A stretch of 55,069 nt of DNA from Nostoc calcicola FACHB-3891. GTDB lineage: Bacteria > Cyanobacteriota > Cyanobacteriia > Cyanobacteriales > Nostocaceae. Shown here in pieces: positions 25,806-36,060 of the stretch. How positions within the stretch are numbered: the first letter of the stretch is position 1; the number at the start of each line of letters is the position of its first letter. The notes under the pieces were generated by a model. The model had not been told where the DNA came from, searched no databases, and was given only the letters and a program-made list of their open reading frames with translations. The DNA is taken from NCBI RefSeq assembly GCF_014697355.1, contig NZ_JACJRQ010000048.1:1-55069 (forward strand), in the 5' to 3' direction. Position numbers and translations under genes: made by a program.

Positions 25806-27188
25806 TTAACCCAAAAGTTTCTTTATTAGCGGCAACTTGCTCTTATAGGGAGCATACCGCCATTTTAAATCCAGCCAGAAGGAGTTTTGCAATACGCTTT
25901 TTTCATGGGAAAAAGTCTCAAAACTAGTTTTGCCGTGATAATTGCCAATACCGCTATCCCCTACTCCACCAAATGGTAAAGATGAGACTCCAAACTGCAT
26001 CATTGTGTCGTTGATACAGACTCCACCTGATGAAGTTTCCTGCAAAACTTGCTTTTGCAGGTTTTTGTTTTGAGAAAATAAGTATAAAGCTAGGGGTTTT
26101 GGTCTAGAGTTAATTAAGGCGATCGCTTCTGCAATATCACTGTATTCAATTATGGGCAGGATTGGACCAAAAATTTCTTCCTGCATTACAGAATCTTCTA
26201 AGGAGACATTATCAATTATTGTGGGGGCGATATAACGCTCTGAAGTGTTAGTTTGTCCGCCAATAATAACTTCGCCATCTTCAAGGAATTTAACCAATCT
26301 GTCAAAGTGTTTTTGACTAATAATTCTGGCATAATCATGACTGTTTGCCGGATTGTCACCATAAAATTCTTTTAAGCATTTTCCCAAACCATCTATTAAA
26401 TATTTTTTGATTTTTTTATCAACTAAAAGATAGTCAGGGGCGATACAAGTTTGTCCAGCATTAATAAATTTTCCCCAAGTAATTCGTCTGGCTGTGTGTT
26501 CAAGATTAATGTCAGTATCGACTATGCAAGGACTTTTGCCACCCAATTCTAAAGTAACTGGTGTAAGATGTTTTGCTGCCGCTGCCATCACAATTTTGCC
26601 GACGGCTGTACTACCAGTAAAAAAGATATGGTCAAATTTTTCTGCTAGTAGTTTTTCGCTGGCTTTTATGCCTCCTTCAACCACTGCAATATAAGTCGGT
26701 TGGAAATATTTGGTAATAATTTTGGTGACAATACTGGAAGTATGGGAAGCAATTTCTGATGGTTTAATAATTGCACAATTTCCGGCGGCTATCGCCCCTA
26801 TTAACGGTGAAATCATTAATTGAAATGGATAGTTCCAAGCACCGATAATTAAGACAACCCCTAATGGTTCTGGATAAATGCGGGCTGAGTAGGAAAAAAA
26901 TTCTAAGGAAACAGCTACTTTTTTGGGTTTAGTCCAGGTTTTGATATGTTTTATGGCATAATCTATTTCTTTAACTACAGCAATTTCTGTTAGGTAAGTC
27001 TCCACTTCTGGTTTATGTAAATCGGCTTGTAATGCCTGGATTATTTCTTGTTCGTGTTCAATAATTGCTCGTTTGAGTATTTGCAGTTGCTCAATGCGAA
27101 AATTGACATATTTCGTTTTGCCAGTTTGAAAAAAATCACGCTGATTCTGGATAATCTCGCCAATGTTAGATAATTCAGTGGTAATCAT
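25806..27188 (-). CDS. Aldehyde dehydrogenase (class 3 / fatty aldehyde type)
   Basis: NAD(P)-dependent oxidation of aldehydes to acids, 460 aa. The catalytic Cys248 is in NAGQTCIAPDY and the general base Glu214 in LELGGKSP; the cofactor motif is FTGSTAVGK. Length and the EPLGVVLIIGAWNYPFQL and FGGVGDSGIGNYHGK motifs match class 3 ALDHs such as fatty aldehyde and apocarotenal dehydrogenases of cyanobacteria. The C-terminus has a hydrophobic/basic end (WRYAPYKSKLPLIKKLLG) that may touch membranes. Substrate not determined from sequence. Confidence 0.93.
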   Translation of the reverse strand: MITTELSNIGEIIQNQRDFFQTGKTKYVNFRIEQLQILKRAIIEHEQEIIQALQADLHKPEVETYLTEIAVVKEIDYAIKHIKTWTKPKKVAVSLEFFSYSARIYPEPLGVVLIIGAWNYPFQLMISPLIGAIAAGNCAIIKPSEIASHTSSIVTKIITKYFQPTYIAVVEGGIKASEKLLAEKFDHIFFTGSTAVGKIVMAAAAKHLTPVTLELGGKSPCIVDTDINLEHTARRITWGKFINAGQTCIAPDYLLVDKKIKKYLIDGLGKCLKEFYGDNPANSHDYARIISQKHFDRLVKFLEDGEVIIGGQTNTSERYIAPTIIDNVSLEDSVMQEEIFGPILPIIEYSDIAEAIALINSRPKPLALYLFSQNKNLQKQVLQETSSGGVCINDTMMQFGVSSLPFGGVGDSGIGNYHGKTSFETFSHEKSVLQNSFWLDLKWRYAPYKSKLPLIKKLLG

Positions 27189-27447
27189 TTTTTCGTGCCA
27201 TAAACAACTACTTATTTAATACTAGCGCTGTGTCAGTATATTTGTGGTACGGCACAGTTATGCTAGCCTACACAAAACTTGTATTGGACACAGTTGAAAA
27301 TACGGCGTTGCTGAATATAAATATGAAGTTGTATCACGCAGAGTCGCAGAGAGTAAGAGTTGAGAAGAGTTTATTTTGAAATTTCATATTCAAATTCAGC
27401 AACTCCGAAAACACTAATAGATAGATAATTGATAAATGCTCGATTTG

Positions 27448-28593
27448 TTATGTTTTTTTGGGTAAAAAGACAATGAATGTACTACCTTTGCCTAACTCGG
27501 AGTTAAGCAAAATAAGACCTTGGTGTGCCTTAACAATTCGCCGAGCAAGGTAGAGTCCTAAGCCACTACCAGAACTCTTGTGACTCCCTTGACGAAATCT
27601 TTCAAATATGGTCGTTTGTTCTTCAGGGGGAATACCTGGACCAGTATCCGTTATCTCAATGCTAATGTAGTCAGCAAAATTAGATTTTCCAGAGAATTGA
27701 TATTGACTGCTGTTGTCAAATTGAGGTAGAGAAGCAAGACGAATAGTCACTGAACCAGAGTCGGTAAATTTGATTGCATTACCTATAAGATTAGTGAATA
27801 GACGATGTAATTCTAAGCGATCGCCTGTCACTGTGTTTGGGTTTAACTCCTCAGCCAAGTCCAGATTTATGGACAGTTTTTTCTCTTGAGCTAGGGGTGT
27901 CAATTCTCCAGCAACCTCTTCTAGCAACCGTACTAAATTAACAGGTTGCAAGGCCAGAGTTTTGCGACCTGCTTCAAAGCGATAAACTTCCAATAAGGTA
28001 TTGACCATCGAAAGCAGGTTGATGTTACTCCGCGCCATGATGGCGATTACTTCCTGCATTTGCGGTGATAATGCTCCTAAAGCGCCTTGTTGGAAGAGCA
28101 TTAACATGCGATCGGCTGCTACTAAGGGAGTGCGTAAGTCGTGGGTGAGGCGGGAGACAAAATCTTCTCGCTGGCGGGCTATTTCATCGCGTTCATCCAT
28201 ACTGTGCTTCAAACGCAAAAGCGATCGCACTCTTGCTAATAATTCATCTACTGTTACAGGTTTGCGGATAAAATCATCAGCACCCAAGTCTAATCCGTGG
28301 GCAACGTTGGGCGCATCGTGGGCAGTAATTAGCAGTATGGGAATATACTGTGATAACTTCAGATCGCCGCGAATGTGCTTAGTTACTTCGTATCCGTCCA
28401 TACCTGGCATCATCAAATCCAGCAGCACCAAGTCACAAGGAGATGCTTGCAATTGCGCCAATGCTGAAATACCATTTTCTGCGGTGCTAATGGTGTAACC
28501 TTCTTCCTCCAAAATAGTTTTGATCAAAAACACATTATCAGGAGAGTCATCGACAACCAGAATTTTGTCAGAGCGAGAAGATTGTGAAGTCAT
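27448..28593 (-). CDS. Response regulator-histidine kinase hybrid
   Basis: 381 aa, cytoplasmic. An N-terminal receiver domain (residues 9-125; acidic pair DD, phospho-acceptor Asp59 in LLDLMMPGMDG, Lys111) is joined by a short linker to a HisKA domain with His151 (FVSRLTHDLRTPL) and a HATPase_c domain (N box NLIGNAIKF, G1 ITDTGPGIP, F box FERF, G2 GSGLGLYL). The order receiver-then-kinase implies that the kinase is controlled by phosphorylation of its own receiver. No partner gene is adjacent. Confidence 0.94.
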   Translation of the reverse strand: MTSQSSRSDKILVVDDSPDNVFLIKTILEEEGYTISTAENGISALAQLQASPCDLVLLDLMMPGMDGYEVTKHIRGDLKLSQYIPILLITAHDAPNVAHGLDLGADDFIRKPVTVDELLARVRSLLRLKHSMDERDEIARQREDFVSRLTHDLRTPLVAADRMLMLFQQGALGALSPQMQEVIAIMARSNINLLSMVNTLLEVYRFEAGRKTLALQPVNLVRLLEEVAGELTPLAQEKKLSINLDLAEELNPNTVTGDRLELHRLFTNLIGNAIKFTDSGSVTIRLASLPQFDNSSQYQFSGKSNFADYISIEITDTGPGIPPEEQTTIFERFRQGSHKSSGSGLGLYLARRIVKAHQGLILLNSELGKGSTFIVFLPKKT

Positions 28594-29389
28594 GTCACGG
28601 CTAGGTATGAGGTAAAAGTAAATTTTTGTAAGTTTAGTTGTGTTTGTATCAATTTGTCTGGGAATTCCTTTAATTGACCTCCTACCTAAGAGATATTATT
28701 TACTCACAACTTGGTATTTACGGATTCTAGAATTTACTGCCCAATTGAACTGGGCTGGATTTTTTCCAAAAAACAACTCACTAATAAAATTATGGCTGGT
28801 AAAATTTAAAATCTGGATACAGTAAATGGTACTAATAAATAGGTAATATTTTGATATAGTAACTACTATCGGAAGCTGAAGATAAAATCGCGTAGGCGAT
28901 CGCCCCCTTACACAATTTTTGCTGATTAAGTATTAATTTATGTTAAGTTAGCTCAACAGACTGGTTTAAATTTATCAAGTATTCTCAACAGAATCATTGA
29001 TGGTTATTTAAAAGCAGGTGAGCAAGAGTTTGAGAAATTGCAAGAATCTTTTCGAGAGAACAATCCGCTTCTGTATCAGAAATTAAAAGCTGTCCCATTC
29101 TGAAGAATGACAAAGTGAGGGTGCTTAAGTCAGGAAATCTGGACACTATTCATCTACAAAGGAAAAGCCTTGATTTGTGGAGGCTGTTGCAAAAGAGTTA
29201 TCCCTTGATTGTGGCAAGGTAAAAATATCTTGTGTAGAGTTTTACTAATTGACAAAGGTACGTTAACTTGTGTGAACTCACCCTACGGATTTAAGATTGA
29301 CTTCAAAAAAAACATTATATCTTAGCTTTTGTCTAGATTTTTACCAACCGATTCAATATAGAATCTAAAACTTAAAATCCTAAATCAAC
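28594..29389. other. Spacer with a possible gene remnant
   Basis: Nearly 800 bp with no intact gene. From 28930 to 29103 (plus strand) an open frame without any ATG, GTG or TTG start reads ...KLAQQTGLNLSSILNRIIDG, YLKAGEQEFEKLQESFRENN and ends KAVPF. The composition looks protein-like, so it may be the 3' piece of a lost small gene. Confidence 0.4.
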
Positions 29390-30781
29390 ATGGCAAACCT
29401 AACTCCTAATTCTAGTTTTAGTTTGACGCTACGCTTGCAGATTCCCAATCGTGTGGGGATGTTGGCGTCGGTAACCCAGGCGATCGCCACCACTGGCGGT
29501 AATCTCGGTCAAATTGATTTAATCGAACAAACCCGCAAAGAGTCTACCCGCGATATTACCGTTGATGCTGCTAGTACCGAACATGCTGAGACGATTGTGC
29601 AAGCAGTCAAAGCACTGCCAGATATTAAGTTACTCAGCGTCTACGATCGCACCTTCAATTTGCATCGCGGTGGCAAAATTAGCATTGCTAGCCGAATTCC
29701 CTTAAAAAGTGTGTCTGATTTAGCAATGGCCTACACCCCAGGAGTGGGCAGAATTTGTACTGCGATCGCTCAAGATCCAGAGGAAGTTTACAAATTAACC
29801 ATTAAACAAAATACTGTTGCTATTGTTACAGATGGTAGTGCGGTTTTAGGTTTAGGAAATCTCGGCCCAGCGGCGGCACTGCCAGTTATGGAAGGTAAAG
29901 CCATGCTATTCAAAGAATTTGCCGGGTTGGATGCTTTTCCCATCTGTCTTGCCACCCAAGATACAGATGAGATTATTCAGACAGTCAAGAATATTGCTCC
30001 GGTCTTTGGTGGCGTTAATTTAGAAGATATTGCTGCGCCACGTTGTTTTGAAATTGAGGCGAGATTGCGACAGGAATTAGATATTCCAGTTTTTCATGAT
30101 GACCAGCACGGTACTGCAATCGTCACCTTAGCAGCTTTGTTTAATGCCTTGAAATTAGTACACAAAGCACTCGGAGAAATCCGCATCGTGATTAATGGTG
30201 CTGGGGCTGCTGGAGTTGCCATCGCCCGCTTACTGAGGAAAGCTGGGGCAGAAAAAATCTGGATGTGCGACTCTAAAGGAATTATCTCTACCAGTCGTAC
30301 AGACCTCACAGAAGAAAAACTCGAATTTGCTGTGAAAGCTCAAGGTACCCTAGCAGGTGCTATGCAAGGCGCAGACGTATTTATTGGAGTCAGCGCACCA
30401 GGAGTTTTGACACCGGAAATGGTGCAATCCATGGCCAAAGATCCAATTGTATTTGCAATGGCAAATCCCATTCCCGAAATTCAACCAGAATTAATTCACC
30501 AAAATGTTGCTGTCATCGCCACCGGTCGCAGTGATTACCCGAACCAAATCAATAACGTTTTAGCTTTTCCGGGAGTATTTCGTGGTGCCTTAGATTGTCG
30601 GGCACAGGCAATTACCACCACAATGTATCTAGAAGCCGCAAGTGCGATCGCTTCTTTGGTCAATCCTTCAGACTTGAATCGGGAACATATTATTCCTTCA
30701 GTTTTCGATCAACGCGTCGTCACTGCCGTTGCTGCCGCTGTACAACGTGCCGCCCGTCAAGAAGGTATTGCTCGGAATTAG
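29390..30781 (+). CDS. NAD(P)-dependent malic enzyme with N-terminal ACT domain
   Basis: Oxidative decarboxylation of malate to pyruvate, 463 aa. An N-terminal ACT regulatory domain (about 10-85; RLQIPNRVGMLASVTQAIATTGG) suggests allosteric control. The malic N-domain follows (YTPGVGRICTAI; TDGSAVLGLGNLGP; metal site DDQHGTA), then the NAD-binding domain (INGAGAAGVAIARLL). In cyanobacteria the enzyme feeds pyruvate from C4 acids. Monocistronic. Confidence 0.94.
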   Translation: MANLTPNSSFSLTLRLQIPNRVGMLASVTQAIATTGGNLGQIDLIEQTRKESTRDITVDAASTEHAETIVQAVKALPDIKLLSVYDRTFNLHRGGKISIASRIPLKSVSDLAMAYTPGVGRICTAIAQDPEEVYKLTIKQNTVAIVTDGSAVLGLGNLGPAAALPVMEGKAMLFKEFAGLDAFPICLATQDTDEIIQTVKNIAPVFGGVNLEDIAAPRCFEIEARLRQELDIPVFHDDQHGTAIVTLAALFNALKLVHKALGEIRIVINGAGAAGVAIARLLRKAGAEKIWMCDSKGIISTSRTDLTEEKLEFAVKAQGTLAGAMQGADVFIGVSAPGVLTPEMVQSMAKDPIVFAMANPIPEIQPELIHQNVAVIATGRSDYPNQINNVLAFPGVFRGALDCRAQAITTTMYLEAASAIASLVNPSDLNREHIIPSVFDQRVVTAVAAAVQRAARQEGIARN

Positions 30782-31127
30782 TTAATCAATTCCAAAAATG
30801 ACCGAAGAAGCAGGGGGACTGAGCTATTCCAAAGAGCCGTGGAGCAGAGCGGAACATGGGGAGGATGCCCCATCCTGGATGAACGCTCAGACTTAGGCAA
30901 AGTACAAGCTCTGTCCAAGTCTCTCCCCCTTGCTCCCTGCTCCCCTGCCTCTTTTGACTTTTGAGGGATGGACGAGCCGCCTGTCCCAAATTACTGAGTA
31001 CTGCTGGAGCGTTCGGAGAATTTTGAGTAAAAAGTTCAAATTTAGGCAAAAAGGCTAAATATCAATTTTCTGCGGCGATTTGGGAAGAATAACTTAATAC
31101 TGATGTAGTTATAGCTGACCTTTCGCT
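30782..31127. other. Spacer before the histidine kinase
   Basis: 346 bp with no coding signal. It contains a GGGGAGGATGCCCCATCC hairpin (about 30859-30876) and a CT-rich block (CTCTCCCCCTTGCTCCCTGC) of the kind that fills other spacers here. Confidence 0.4.
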
Positions 31128-32771
31128 ATGAAAATTTCTCACAAACTTCTTGTAAGCTTTGTTGGTATTTCCTTATTAACGAATGTTGTTGGTGCAGTTG
31201 CTATCGCCCAAAGCCAGAAAATTGCTCAAACTCTAGCGATCGCCGAAGCTGAACACGTTGCCCAAGTGGTTGCCACTTCCATAGCCCACGATGCTTACTA
31301 TCATCAAAAATCTATTTCTATCGAATCTTCAGACGAACTACAACACTACACTAATTTGCTACATGATTTGCAAAAACGCGACATTGTGGTGGTCAATCGG
31401 CAGAAACTAATTTTGGCGGATGCCGTTCCGGAAAATGTCGGTACTATTTTTAACCATGACCAAGGCAACGAAATCCAGCAAACGATACAGGATGGTAAAG
31501 TCAGAACCTTTTTAGAAAAGAGTGTTGATTATCCCCAAGGAATTAAACTCATTGTAGTGACGCTCAAAGGCGAACAAAATCAGGTCGATGGTGCCGTCAT
31601 TTTAGAGTGGTCATCGCTGTATGACAACGCTATCGCCCAAGCTAGACCGACAATGATTGCGATCGCTCTTACCAGTTTAGGTTGTGTGATTTTGGCATTG
31701 ATTCTAGGATTCCATATTTCCAGCAGTATTGCCAAACCACTGCAATTGGTGACGGAAGTGGCGCAGCAAGTCACCCAAGAGTCTAACTTTGACCTCCAAG
31801 CCCCTGTAAGCACCAAGGATGAAACAGGTGTCCTCGCAACTGCATTTAACAATCTGATTGAACGTGTCAAAACACTGCTGGCTGAAAAAGAGCAACGTTC
31901 AACACAACTTCAGGAAGCTTTAACTGAGCTTCACAACACTCAATTACAACTAATTCAAACTGAAAAGATGTCGAGTTTAGGGCAACTGGTTGCTGGAGTT
32001 GCCCACGAGATCAATAACCCTGTGAATTTTATTCATGGCAACATTACCCATCTCGATCGCTACACTCAAGACCTACTGAAATTGGTTCAGGTGTATCAGG
32101 CGCACTATCCGAATCCGCCCCAAACGCTGCAAGCTACTTTAGATGAGGTGGAATTCGACTTTCTGAGTGAAGACGCGATGAAGGTGCTACAATCAATCAA
32201 AGTCGGCACTGAGCGCATTCGGGAAATTGTTTTATCTCTCCGTAACTTCTCCCGCCTGGATGAATCCGAATTTAAAGCTGTTGACCTTCATGAGGGTATT
32301 GAGAGTACGCTGCTGATTCTGCAACATCGCCTCAAAGGAAGACCGCAATCTCAGGGAATTAAAGTTATTAAAGACTACAGTGAATTGCCTTTGGTTGAGT
32401 GCTATCCCGGACAACTCAATCAGGTATTTATGAACTTATTGACGAATGCGATCGATGTGTTGGAAGAATATGCTCAACAACCACAGCCTTGTAAAATCTC
32501 GATTTCAACTCAACTGACGGCTGATAATCGCGTACAAATTGGGATCGCTGACAATGGTTTGGGGATACCTGAAGCAGTGCGAGGGCGTATTTTCGATCCT
32601 TTTTTCACCACCAAACCCATCGGCAAAGGCACAGGCTTGGGCTTATTCATCAGCTACCAAATAATCACACAAAAACATCATGGCAAGATCTGGTGTGATT
32701 CCAAAATATCAGAGGGCGTCAAAATTGTAGTTGAAATACCCGTTCATCAACCTAAAACAACGCCGAGTTGA
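31128..32771 (+). CDS. Membrane sensor histidine kinase
   Basis: 547 aa. A first membrane helix (about 7-27) and a second (about 176-196) enclose an extracytoplasmic sensor of about 150 residues. Then come HAMP (to about 250), a coiled segment, a HisKA-type region with His293 (LGQLVAGVAHEINNPVNFIHGN) and a HATPase_c domain (NLLTNAIDVLEE; IADNGLGIP; FFTTKPIGKGTGLGLFIS). The FxTTKPxGxGTGLGL signature is of the NtrB/ZraS-like kinase group common in cyanobacteria. No response regulator is adjacent. Confidence 0.94.
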   Translation: MKISHKLLVSFVGISLLTNVVGAVAIAQSQKIAQTLAIAEAEHVAQVVATSIAHDAYYHQKSISIESSDELQHYTNLLHDLQKRDIVVVNRQKLILADAVPENVGTIFNHDQGNEIQQTIQDGKVRTFLEKSVDYPQGIKLIVVTLKGEQNQVDGAVILEWSSLYDNAIAQARPTMIAIALTSLGCVILALILGFHISSSIAKPLQLVTEVAQQVTQESNFDLQAPVSTKDETGVLATAFNNLIERVKTLLAEKEQRSTQLQEALTELHNTQLQLIQTEKMSSLGQLVAGVAHEINNPVNFIHGNITHLDRYTQDLLKLVQVYQAHYPNPPQTLQATLDEVEFDFLSEDAMKVLQSIKVGTERIREIVLSLRNFSRLDESEFKAVDLHEGIESTLLILQHRLKGRPQSQGIKVIKDYSELPLVECYPGQLNQVFMNLLTNAIDVLEEYAQQPQPCKISISTQLTADNRVQIGIADNGLGIPEAVRGRIFDPFFTTKPIGKGTGLGLFISYQIITQKHHGKIWCDSKISEGVKIVVEIPVHQPKTTPS

Positions 32772-32981
32772 AATATTACAGGCTCTAATCGCTTTATAAC
32801 TGCTGAAATGCTTTTAATATATATTTTTTTGCGCCGTTTTTAACCCTTCATTTTTATATCTTTGTGAAAAATCTCTACTCGAAGTATTAATAGTGGTTCT
32901 TAAATCGCTATGATTTTCGGGTGACATTGCAAAAAGAAAGCAAGATAATCCAAAACACCATTACTTTGTCAACTGTTTTTA

Positions 32982-35324
32982 ATGAAGTACCAAGTTGGAG
33001 ACGAGTTTTTCCAAAGACTACCGCTGATTTTGGCAGGGCCAATTCTCAAGCATACTGAACCGCAATCAGTAACGGTATGGGTGGCGCTCAAACAGGCTTG
33101 TCAGGTTGAACTCAAGGTTTATGACACAACAAATGATGGTCAAGTGTTGGGAGATTGCTTATTGTCAGGGGAACGCTCTACTATTGCCTTGGGCAAGTAT
33201 CTTCATGTTGTTGCTGTCACGGCTCGGTCTACAGTTGGACATCGCCTAACTAGCAATAGTATCTACGCATATGACCTCCAGTTGACTGCCGCTAACCAGA
33301 CTCGGCAAACGCTACAACAAGCTTTATGCTCAAACTCCTATCCTACGGCTAGCATCAGCTACTTTGACCATCAAAAACCAACCTTTGCTCTACCGCCCAG
33401 CCGTCTCGAAGATTTGCAAATTGTCCATGCTTCCTGTCGTAAACCTCATGGTTCTGGGCTTGATGCCCTACCGATTCTCGATTCCTTAATTGAGGCATCT
33501 GCAAATCAAGCCCAGCGCCGCCCTCACCAGCTATTCCTCACCGGGGATCAAATTTACGGTGACGATGTAGCAGATCCGTCGCTGTGGGTTGCCAGTACTC
33601 TTGGGGATGCCCTGCTGGGTTGGGAAGAACAATTGCCTGTGGGTGGAATGTACTGCACTCCCCAGGAATTGCCCCCCGGAGAACGGGCTGGAGTTGCAAC
33701 AAATGAAGCTGGTTTAACCGCAGGATTACATAATAAATCTGAGAAAGTTGCCAGTCATCTCCTGAGCCTGGGGGAGTATTGCGCTACTTATTTATTAACG
33801 TGGTCACCAGTGTGCTGGCCAGTGGTATTTCCTAAAGGACACCAAGTAACAAGCGATCGCCGCGCCATCAAAAACTGGAATCGGGCAGTCCGGGATTTAC
33901 GGCAATTCATTTATACACTGGGGAAAGTGCGTCGCGCCCTTGCCAATATTCCCGTGTATACCATCTTTGACGATCATGATGTCACTGATGACTGGAATTT
34001 GAACCAAGCTTGGTGCTTGCGAGTCCTGGGGCGTCCCTTGGGGCGGCGAGTAGTGCAAAATGCCCTGTTAGCTTACACGGTGTTTCAAGGGTGGGGCAAT
34101 ACACCAGGGCAATTTGAAATCGGTCAACCAGGGGAAAAACTGCTGGCTGCTGCACAAACTTGGTCGGCTTCCCAAGGAACGGATACAAAAGCTGATGAGG
34201 CGATCGCTCGTTATGTTGGTATGCCACCCAACGATCCCCACACAGGCTTACCTCTGTTAGTCCGAGACGGTTCAGTGTTCATTTTGGCTAGACATCCTGA
34301 AACACTTACTTGGAACTACATAGTCCAGAGCGATTGTCATGAAGTGATTGTCTTGGATACACGGACTTGGCGGGGTTACCCAGCCGATCAAAAAGCGATC
34401 GCTCCACCAATGCTCTTATGTCCAAAAGCCTTTGAGCAACAACTAGTTTTGCCTTTACAAAAAATAGCTGAAGAAACTCAGATTCAAGCCACATTTGTAA
34501 TTGCACCTACTAACGTATTTGGTTCACAAGTGATTGATTGGATTCACCATTGGAATTTACAACAAGAGAAAGTTTTCTCCACAGATGTTGGTGATGCTTG
34601 GAACATCAATGTTGAAGCATTGGCAAAATTCCTCAACACCTTGTTTGGGCAACGTCAACAAGTGATTATTTTGTCTGGAGATATTCACTACAGTTTTGCA
34701 GCTCGCTTGTCTTATGCACGCACCCATTCTCAATTGCGATCGGTTTTAGTACAGCTAACTTCTAGTGCCATCAAAAACGAAGAACCAATAACGAAGTTGA
34801 TTCATACACGAATGAAAGATTGGTTATTAGCAGAAAAGCTGCGATATTGGATTGGATGGATGAATCCAGCCAATATGGTAGAAATTTCTGACAAAAAATT
34901 ACACCATGATGGCTTCACTGCCAAACGCTACCCCAATAGTCGGCTAAGGCAACGCCACGAATTAACTGACCCTGATTGGTATTGTGTGCTGGAATGGATA
35001 ATGCGACAAAGCGCTCAAACTTCTAACTGCACAACAGATTTGTCATCATTTATAGCTCCTTGGAAACGAGCGAAAATTGCCAAAAGGCGATGTTTGCAAC
35101 CCCTAATGTTTTGGAAATTTCGCTGGTTTCAGGAAGGACGAGAAGTTGTTGGATTAAATAACTTAGGTTTGGTTCAGTTTGAGTTGCCAGATGCGGGTAG
35201 TTCTTATCAAATTATTCAAGATTCCTACTGGTTTTCTTCTTGGTATCCAACCCAAATTGTTTATAGTCGCTTTGCAACTGAATTAACAGCCAATCAGTCA
35301 TTGTTGGGGAATTTTAGATTTTAG
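32982..35324 (+). CDS. PhoD-like phosphatase / metallophosphoesterase
   Basis: 780 aa. N-terminal beta-sandwich domain (ILAGPILKHTEPQSVTVWVAL), then a PhoD-type metallophosphatase core with metal-ligand motifs FLTGDQIYGDDVA, FDDHDVTDDWN and ILSGDIHYSFAARL. No Tat or Sec signal peptide is visible, unlike secreted PhoD, so it may act inside the cell. The C-terminal 150 residues are family-specific. Substrate (phosphomono- or diester) unknown. A 12-bp repeat-type hairpin (35325-35336 with 35362-35373) directly follows the stop. Confidence 0.87.
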   Translation: MKYQVGDEFFQRLPLILAGPILKHTEPQSVTVWVALKQACQVELKVYDTTNDGQVLGDCLLSGERSTIALGKYLHVVAVTARSTVGHRLTSNSIYAYDLQLTAANQTRQTLQQALCSNSYPTASISYFDHQKPTFALPPSRLEDLQIVHASCRKPHGSGLDALPILDSLIEASANQAQRRPHQLFLTGDQIYGDDVADPSLWVASTLGDALLGWEEQLPVGGMYCTPQELPPGERAGVATNEAGLTAGLHNKSEKVASHLLSLGEYCATYLLTWSPVCWPVVFPKGHQVTSDRRAIKNWNRAVRDLRQFIYTLGKVRRALANIPVYTIFDDHDVTDDWNLNQAWCLRVLGRPLGRRVVQNALLAYTVFQGWGNTPGQFEIGQPGEKLLAAAQTWSASQGTDTKADEAIARYVGMPPNDPHTGLPLLVRDGSVFILARHPETLTWNYIVQSDCHEVIVLDTRTWRGYPADQKAIAPPMLLCPKAFEQQLVLPLQKIAEETQIQATFVIAPTNVFGSQVIDWIHHWNLQQEKVFSTDVGDAWNINVEALAKFLNTLFGQRQQVIILSGDIHYSFAARLSYARTHSQLRSVLVQLTSSAIKNEEPITKLIHTRMKDWLLAEKLRYWIGWMNPANMVEISDKKLHHDGFTAKRYPNSRLRQRHELTDPDWYCVLEWIMRQSAQTSNCTTDLSSFIAPWKRAKIAKRRCLQPLMFWKFRWFQEGREVVGLNNLGLVQFELPDAGSSYQIIQDSYWFSSWYPTQIVYSRFATELTANQSLLGNFRF

Positions 35325-35373
35325 ATTTGGGATTTTGAATCGATCTTGTGTCGCTCAATCTAAAATCCCAAAT
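35325..35373 (+). terminator. Hairpin after the PhoD-like gene
   Basis: ATTTGGGATTTT (35325-35336) and its exact complement AAAATCCCAAAT (35362-35373) begin at the base after the stop codon; the 25-nt loop is long. A TTGTTT run follows. A terminator is plausible. Confidence 0.5.
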
Positions 35374-35386
35374 TGTTTGACATAAA

Positions 35387-35476
35387 AACCTCTCCCTGGT
35401 TTTACTACGCAAAACCTGTCCCTCTCCGAGTCTGAGAGGGACAGAGTTGAATTTTAGTTCAAGACAGGGAGAGGTT
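35387..35476. repeat. Nested inverted repeat element
   Basis: AACCTCTCCCT at the left pairs with AGGGAGAGGTT at the right, and inside CTGTCCCTCTC pairs with GAGAGGGACAG. This is a dispersed palindromic repeat of the kind common in Nostoc spacers; no target duplication is obvious. Confidence 0.7.
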
Positions 35477-35551
35477 CGTTGAATTCACGTTAAATTTGAG
35501 TTGTATGTGTGGGCACTCTAGATTCAAGAAATATACTAGAGAGTGATTTCT

Positions 35552-36025
35552 ATGTCTAAGACCCGAATTAGTGCAACACTGGGACAAACAGAGAGAGATG
35601 CTGTGTTGCAAGCGATTAGCACCATTAAAGAAAAGCTACCGTTTTTGGTTGACTTGAGTCCCGACGATCGCATGGCTTTACCCAAGATGGGGGATAAGAG
35701 TCGGGCGTTTGTCAGCAAAGCATTAGAGGTGGCGGCGCAGAATCCGGAGTTTTTACCGCGATCGTTTGACTTGGATGAAATGCGGAAGGACGTGCAATTA
35801 TTTGAAGCCTTGTATCCGGTGTTGTTGTCCTTAACACAATTACAAGAACTCGTGGATGATACTTCTTTGGCAGTGGGCAGTGAAGCATATGCAGCCGCCC
35901 TGCAAGTGTATAACTACGCCAAAGCCAGTGGACGAGGGGCGGGTTTAGATGCAGTAGTTCTGGAAATGGGACAACGATTTGCCCGTAAAGCTGTAAAGTC
36001 TGAGTCTAAAGAACCAATGTTGTAG
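35552..36025 (+). CDS. Conserved hypothetical protein
   Basis: About 157 aa, mostly helical, not recognised. Features: PFLVDLSPDDRMALPKMGDK, then DKSRAFVSKALEVAAQNPEF, LPRSFDLDEMRKDVQLFEAL and a Gly/Ala-rich end (NYAKASGRGAGLDAV). No signal peptide or membrane helix. I chose the ATG at 35552; a GTG nine bases upstream is also possible. The gene is followed closely by the 21-bp minisatellite. Confidence 0.7.
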   Translation: MSKTRISATLGQTERDAVLQAISTIKEKLPFLVDLSPDDRMALPKMGDKSRAFVSKALEVAAQNPEFLPRSFDLDEMRKDVQLFEALYPVLLSLTQLQELVDDTSLAVGSEAYAAALQVYNYAKASGRGAGLDAVVLEMGQRFARKAVKSESKEPML

Positions 36026-36060
36026 AAAATAAGTTCGTAGTTGCACCTCAAAGATGCAAA

